From Scedosporium boydii (lineage: Eukaryota > Ascomycota > Sordariomycetes > Microascales > Microascaceae): a DNA stretch of 20,907 nucleotides. The translations under genes were made by a program, and so were the position numbers. The first letter of the stretch is position 1; each line of letters begins with the position of its first letter. Location of the stretch: positions 1-20,907 of the forward strand of contig NJFT01000376.1 in NCBI GenBank assembly GCA_002221725.1. The letters run 5' to 3'. The notes beneath the pieces were generated by a model, which saw nothing but the letters and a program-made list of their open reading frames with translations, ran no database searches and had not been told where the DNA came from. Below are positions 19,565 to 20,907 of this stretch, in pieces.

Positions 19565-20800
19565 TTACAAGTTTCCATCGAGGGGAAGGTCCCTGAAGTT
19601 GGCGTTCGGCGGTGTCCTATCCAACATGAACCCAAACCTGTCCGAGTTGTGCTTGAGGAAGGTGGGGATGTTGTGGTTGGGCGCGACATAGTCGAAGATG
19701 TTGTTTTTGCGATCAAAGCTATAAAAACCAGTCAATATGACAAAGGTGAAAGAGGAGGAAAAGGGAGCGGGTAAGAGTGAGGATGGGGATACAACTTACA
19801 AGTCCTTCCCAAACCGCACCCTCTGAAGAATCTTCTTCGGATCCTTGAACTCAGGCTTATTCAACTCCTGATGCGAAAAGCTATTCACCTTGCCAACCGT
19901 CTCTTCCATAGTACTGAAGCAATAGCTGCAATGCCAGGCGCCATGCTTGAAGTAGTAGTCGTCAGCGTCGATCCTTAGTTCATTAGGTGGGACCGTCTCC
20001 TTCCCGCGCCAAAGCGTCGCCTGCGGACTCTTCCACTCCTCCCTCGAAAGCCACTCGAACGAATAATAATAAAAGTCGCTGTTGATGGTGATGCGCAGCG
20101 GGACCTCGCAGTTGCGGAGCGCCTCGAGGACGGCCGGCTTCGGAATCTCGTCGACGTCGGAAACGAGAAGGACGTCGTCCTCCGAGGGGGCCTGATCTCC
20201 CTCGAGGAAGGGGAGGACCTGGGTCATCATGGCGTTGCGGGACAACTCCTCGCGAGCCCAGGCGTCGGGATTCTCCTTTAGGTCGGAAAAGTCCACGGTG
20301 CGGCGAATCATCTTGTCATGGTACTTGGCGTAAATGTCCCAGTTATCCGCTATATAAAGCTTCTTGGCGTTACCAGTGAAGGTCACGTCGGCCTCCATGA
20401 TGATAAAGTAGTCGACGTAAGGATACATTTCTCCAATGCGCACTTCGAGCATCTCGATCTCGGTGTTGATGAGCAAAAGGTCGTAGATCTTGCGCTGGTG
20501 GACGCGCTCCGGGTTGAACGGCTTGAAGCGGTACCTCTGGCAATAGTCCTCCGCTTCCTTACCCTCGTAGACCCTGATGTCGGTAAGAACTGTCTCGTTC
20601 GCATTGTTGGCAGGAAGATCTTCTGGCGGGCCGTGGTTCCACTGAGAGCTCATCGGCGGTCTCGGGCCAGGCTCTTGAGGCGGCGGAGGCTCATCGTCGG
20701 CGTAGAGATGGGCGTCACCGAGCCTGTAGACGAACCATATGAAGACGAGGGCCGCCACGACGGCGAGAACCTTATTAGGGTTCACCGGTGACCGCATCAT
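19565..20800 (-). CDS. GT17 family glycosyltransferase, type II membrane protein
   Basis: Two exons, 20800-19800 and 19718-19565, with an 81-nt intron (GTAAGT...TTGAC...TATAG) encode 384 residues. The joined C-terminus reads FGKDFFDRKNNIFDYVAP and ends in LPLDGNL; without splicing, exon 1 would stop two codons later. The first in-frame ATG is at 20800 (two in a row). A hydrophobic segment at 11-25 (VLAVVAALVFIWFVY) with a basic N-terminus and a Pro-rich stem indicates a Golgi/ER signal anchor. The catalytic region has KIYDLLLINTEIEMLEVRI, YFIIMEADVTFTG and the metal-binding LLVSDVDEIPKP with Asp215, Asp217 and Glu218. These match family GT17, which includes mammalian beta-1,4-mannosyl-glycoprotein GlcNAc-transferase III. 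The substrate of fungal members is not established, so donor and acceptor are left open. One possible N-glycosylation site, NET, lies at 68. Confidence 0.93.
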
Positions 20801-20907
20801 CGCGACCACTGCTTGTCGTTTTTGGAAAAGTAGGCCCAAATGTAGAGGTCGAGAAAAATTAGTTTCTTTTTTTTTTTTTTTTTTTTTTTTGTTTCCTTTC
20901 TTTTATT
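20801..20907 (-). promoter_or_regulatory. GT17 leader with 24-base homopolymer
   Basis: Directly upstream of the GT17 start the plus strand has 24 consecutive T (20867-20890), which is a poly(A) run in the sense direction of the gene. Such dA:dT tracts exclude nucleosomes and are common in fungal promoters. The window ends here, so the rest of the promoter is not visible. Confidence 0.55.

Overview
The window looks like nuclear DNA of a filamentous ascomycete (Pezizomycotina, probably Sordariomycetes). Its genes are GC-rich and carry short spliceosomal introns of 57-208 nt with GT...AG ends and CTRAC-type branch points. Leaders are pyrimidine-rich, intergenic stretches run from 0.7 to 2.8 kb, and the proteins match well-known fungal families. 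The genus cannot be named from the sequence alone.

Six protein-coding genes can be supported. From left to right they are: (1) an MFAP1-type spliceosomal protein (minus, 1664-3121, one exon); (2) a large Ams2/Spt21-like GATA-finger regulator (minus, 4958-9150, two exons); (3) mitochondrial 3-hydroxyisobutyryl-CoA hydrolase of valine catabolism (minus, 11989-13646, two exons); (4) the core snRNP protein Sm D2 (plus, 14346-15033, four exons), divergent from gene 3; (5) dihydroxyacetone kinase (minus, 15716-17562, two exons), convergent with gene 4; (6) a type II membrane glycosyltransferase of family GT17 (minus, 19565-20800, two exons). All exon joins were worked out by hand. Each restores a continuous family-typical protein of divisible-by-three length.

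The spaces between genes hold no convincing further gene. The left end (1-1663) is a low-complexity region: a polypurine block, then a polypyrimidine block, with decayed minisatellite copies. The 3.1-5.0 kb gap contains a near-perfect 36-nt hairpin. The 9.2-12.0 kb gap contains a cluster of palindromes and a promoter-like stretch with no clear gene. The 17.6-19.6 kb gap contains CAGG and CA microsatellites and a tiny ORF resembling a signal peptide.

Functionally the genes are unrelated housekeeping or metabolic loci: pre-mRNA splicing (MFAP1, Sm D2), histone/centromere transcription (Ams2), valine degradation, triose metabolism and glycan synthesis. There is no secondary-metabolite cluster, transposon, CRISPR array or defence system, and I see no new multi-gene system. 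The observations most worth checking are a six-codon upstream ORF whose stop overlaps the Ams2 start codon, the intron-dense Sm D2 gene with a weak final donor site, and the structured repeats.
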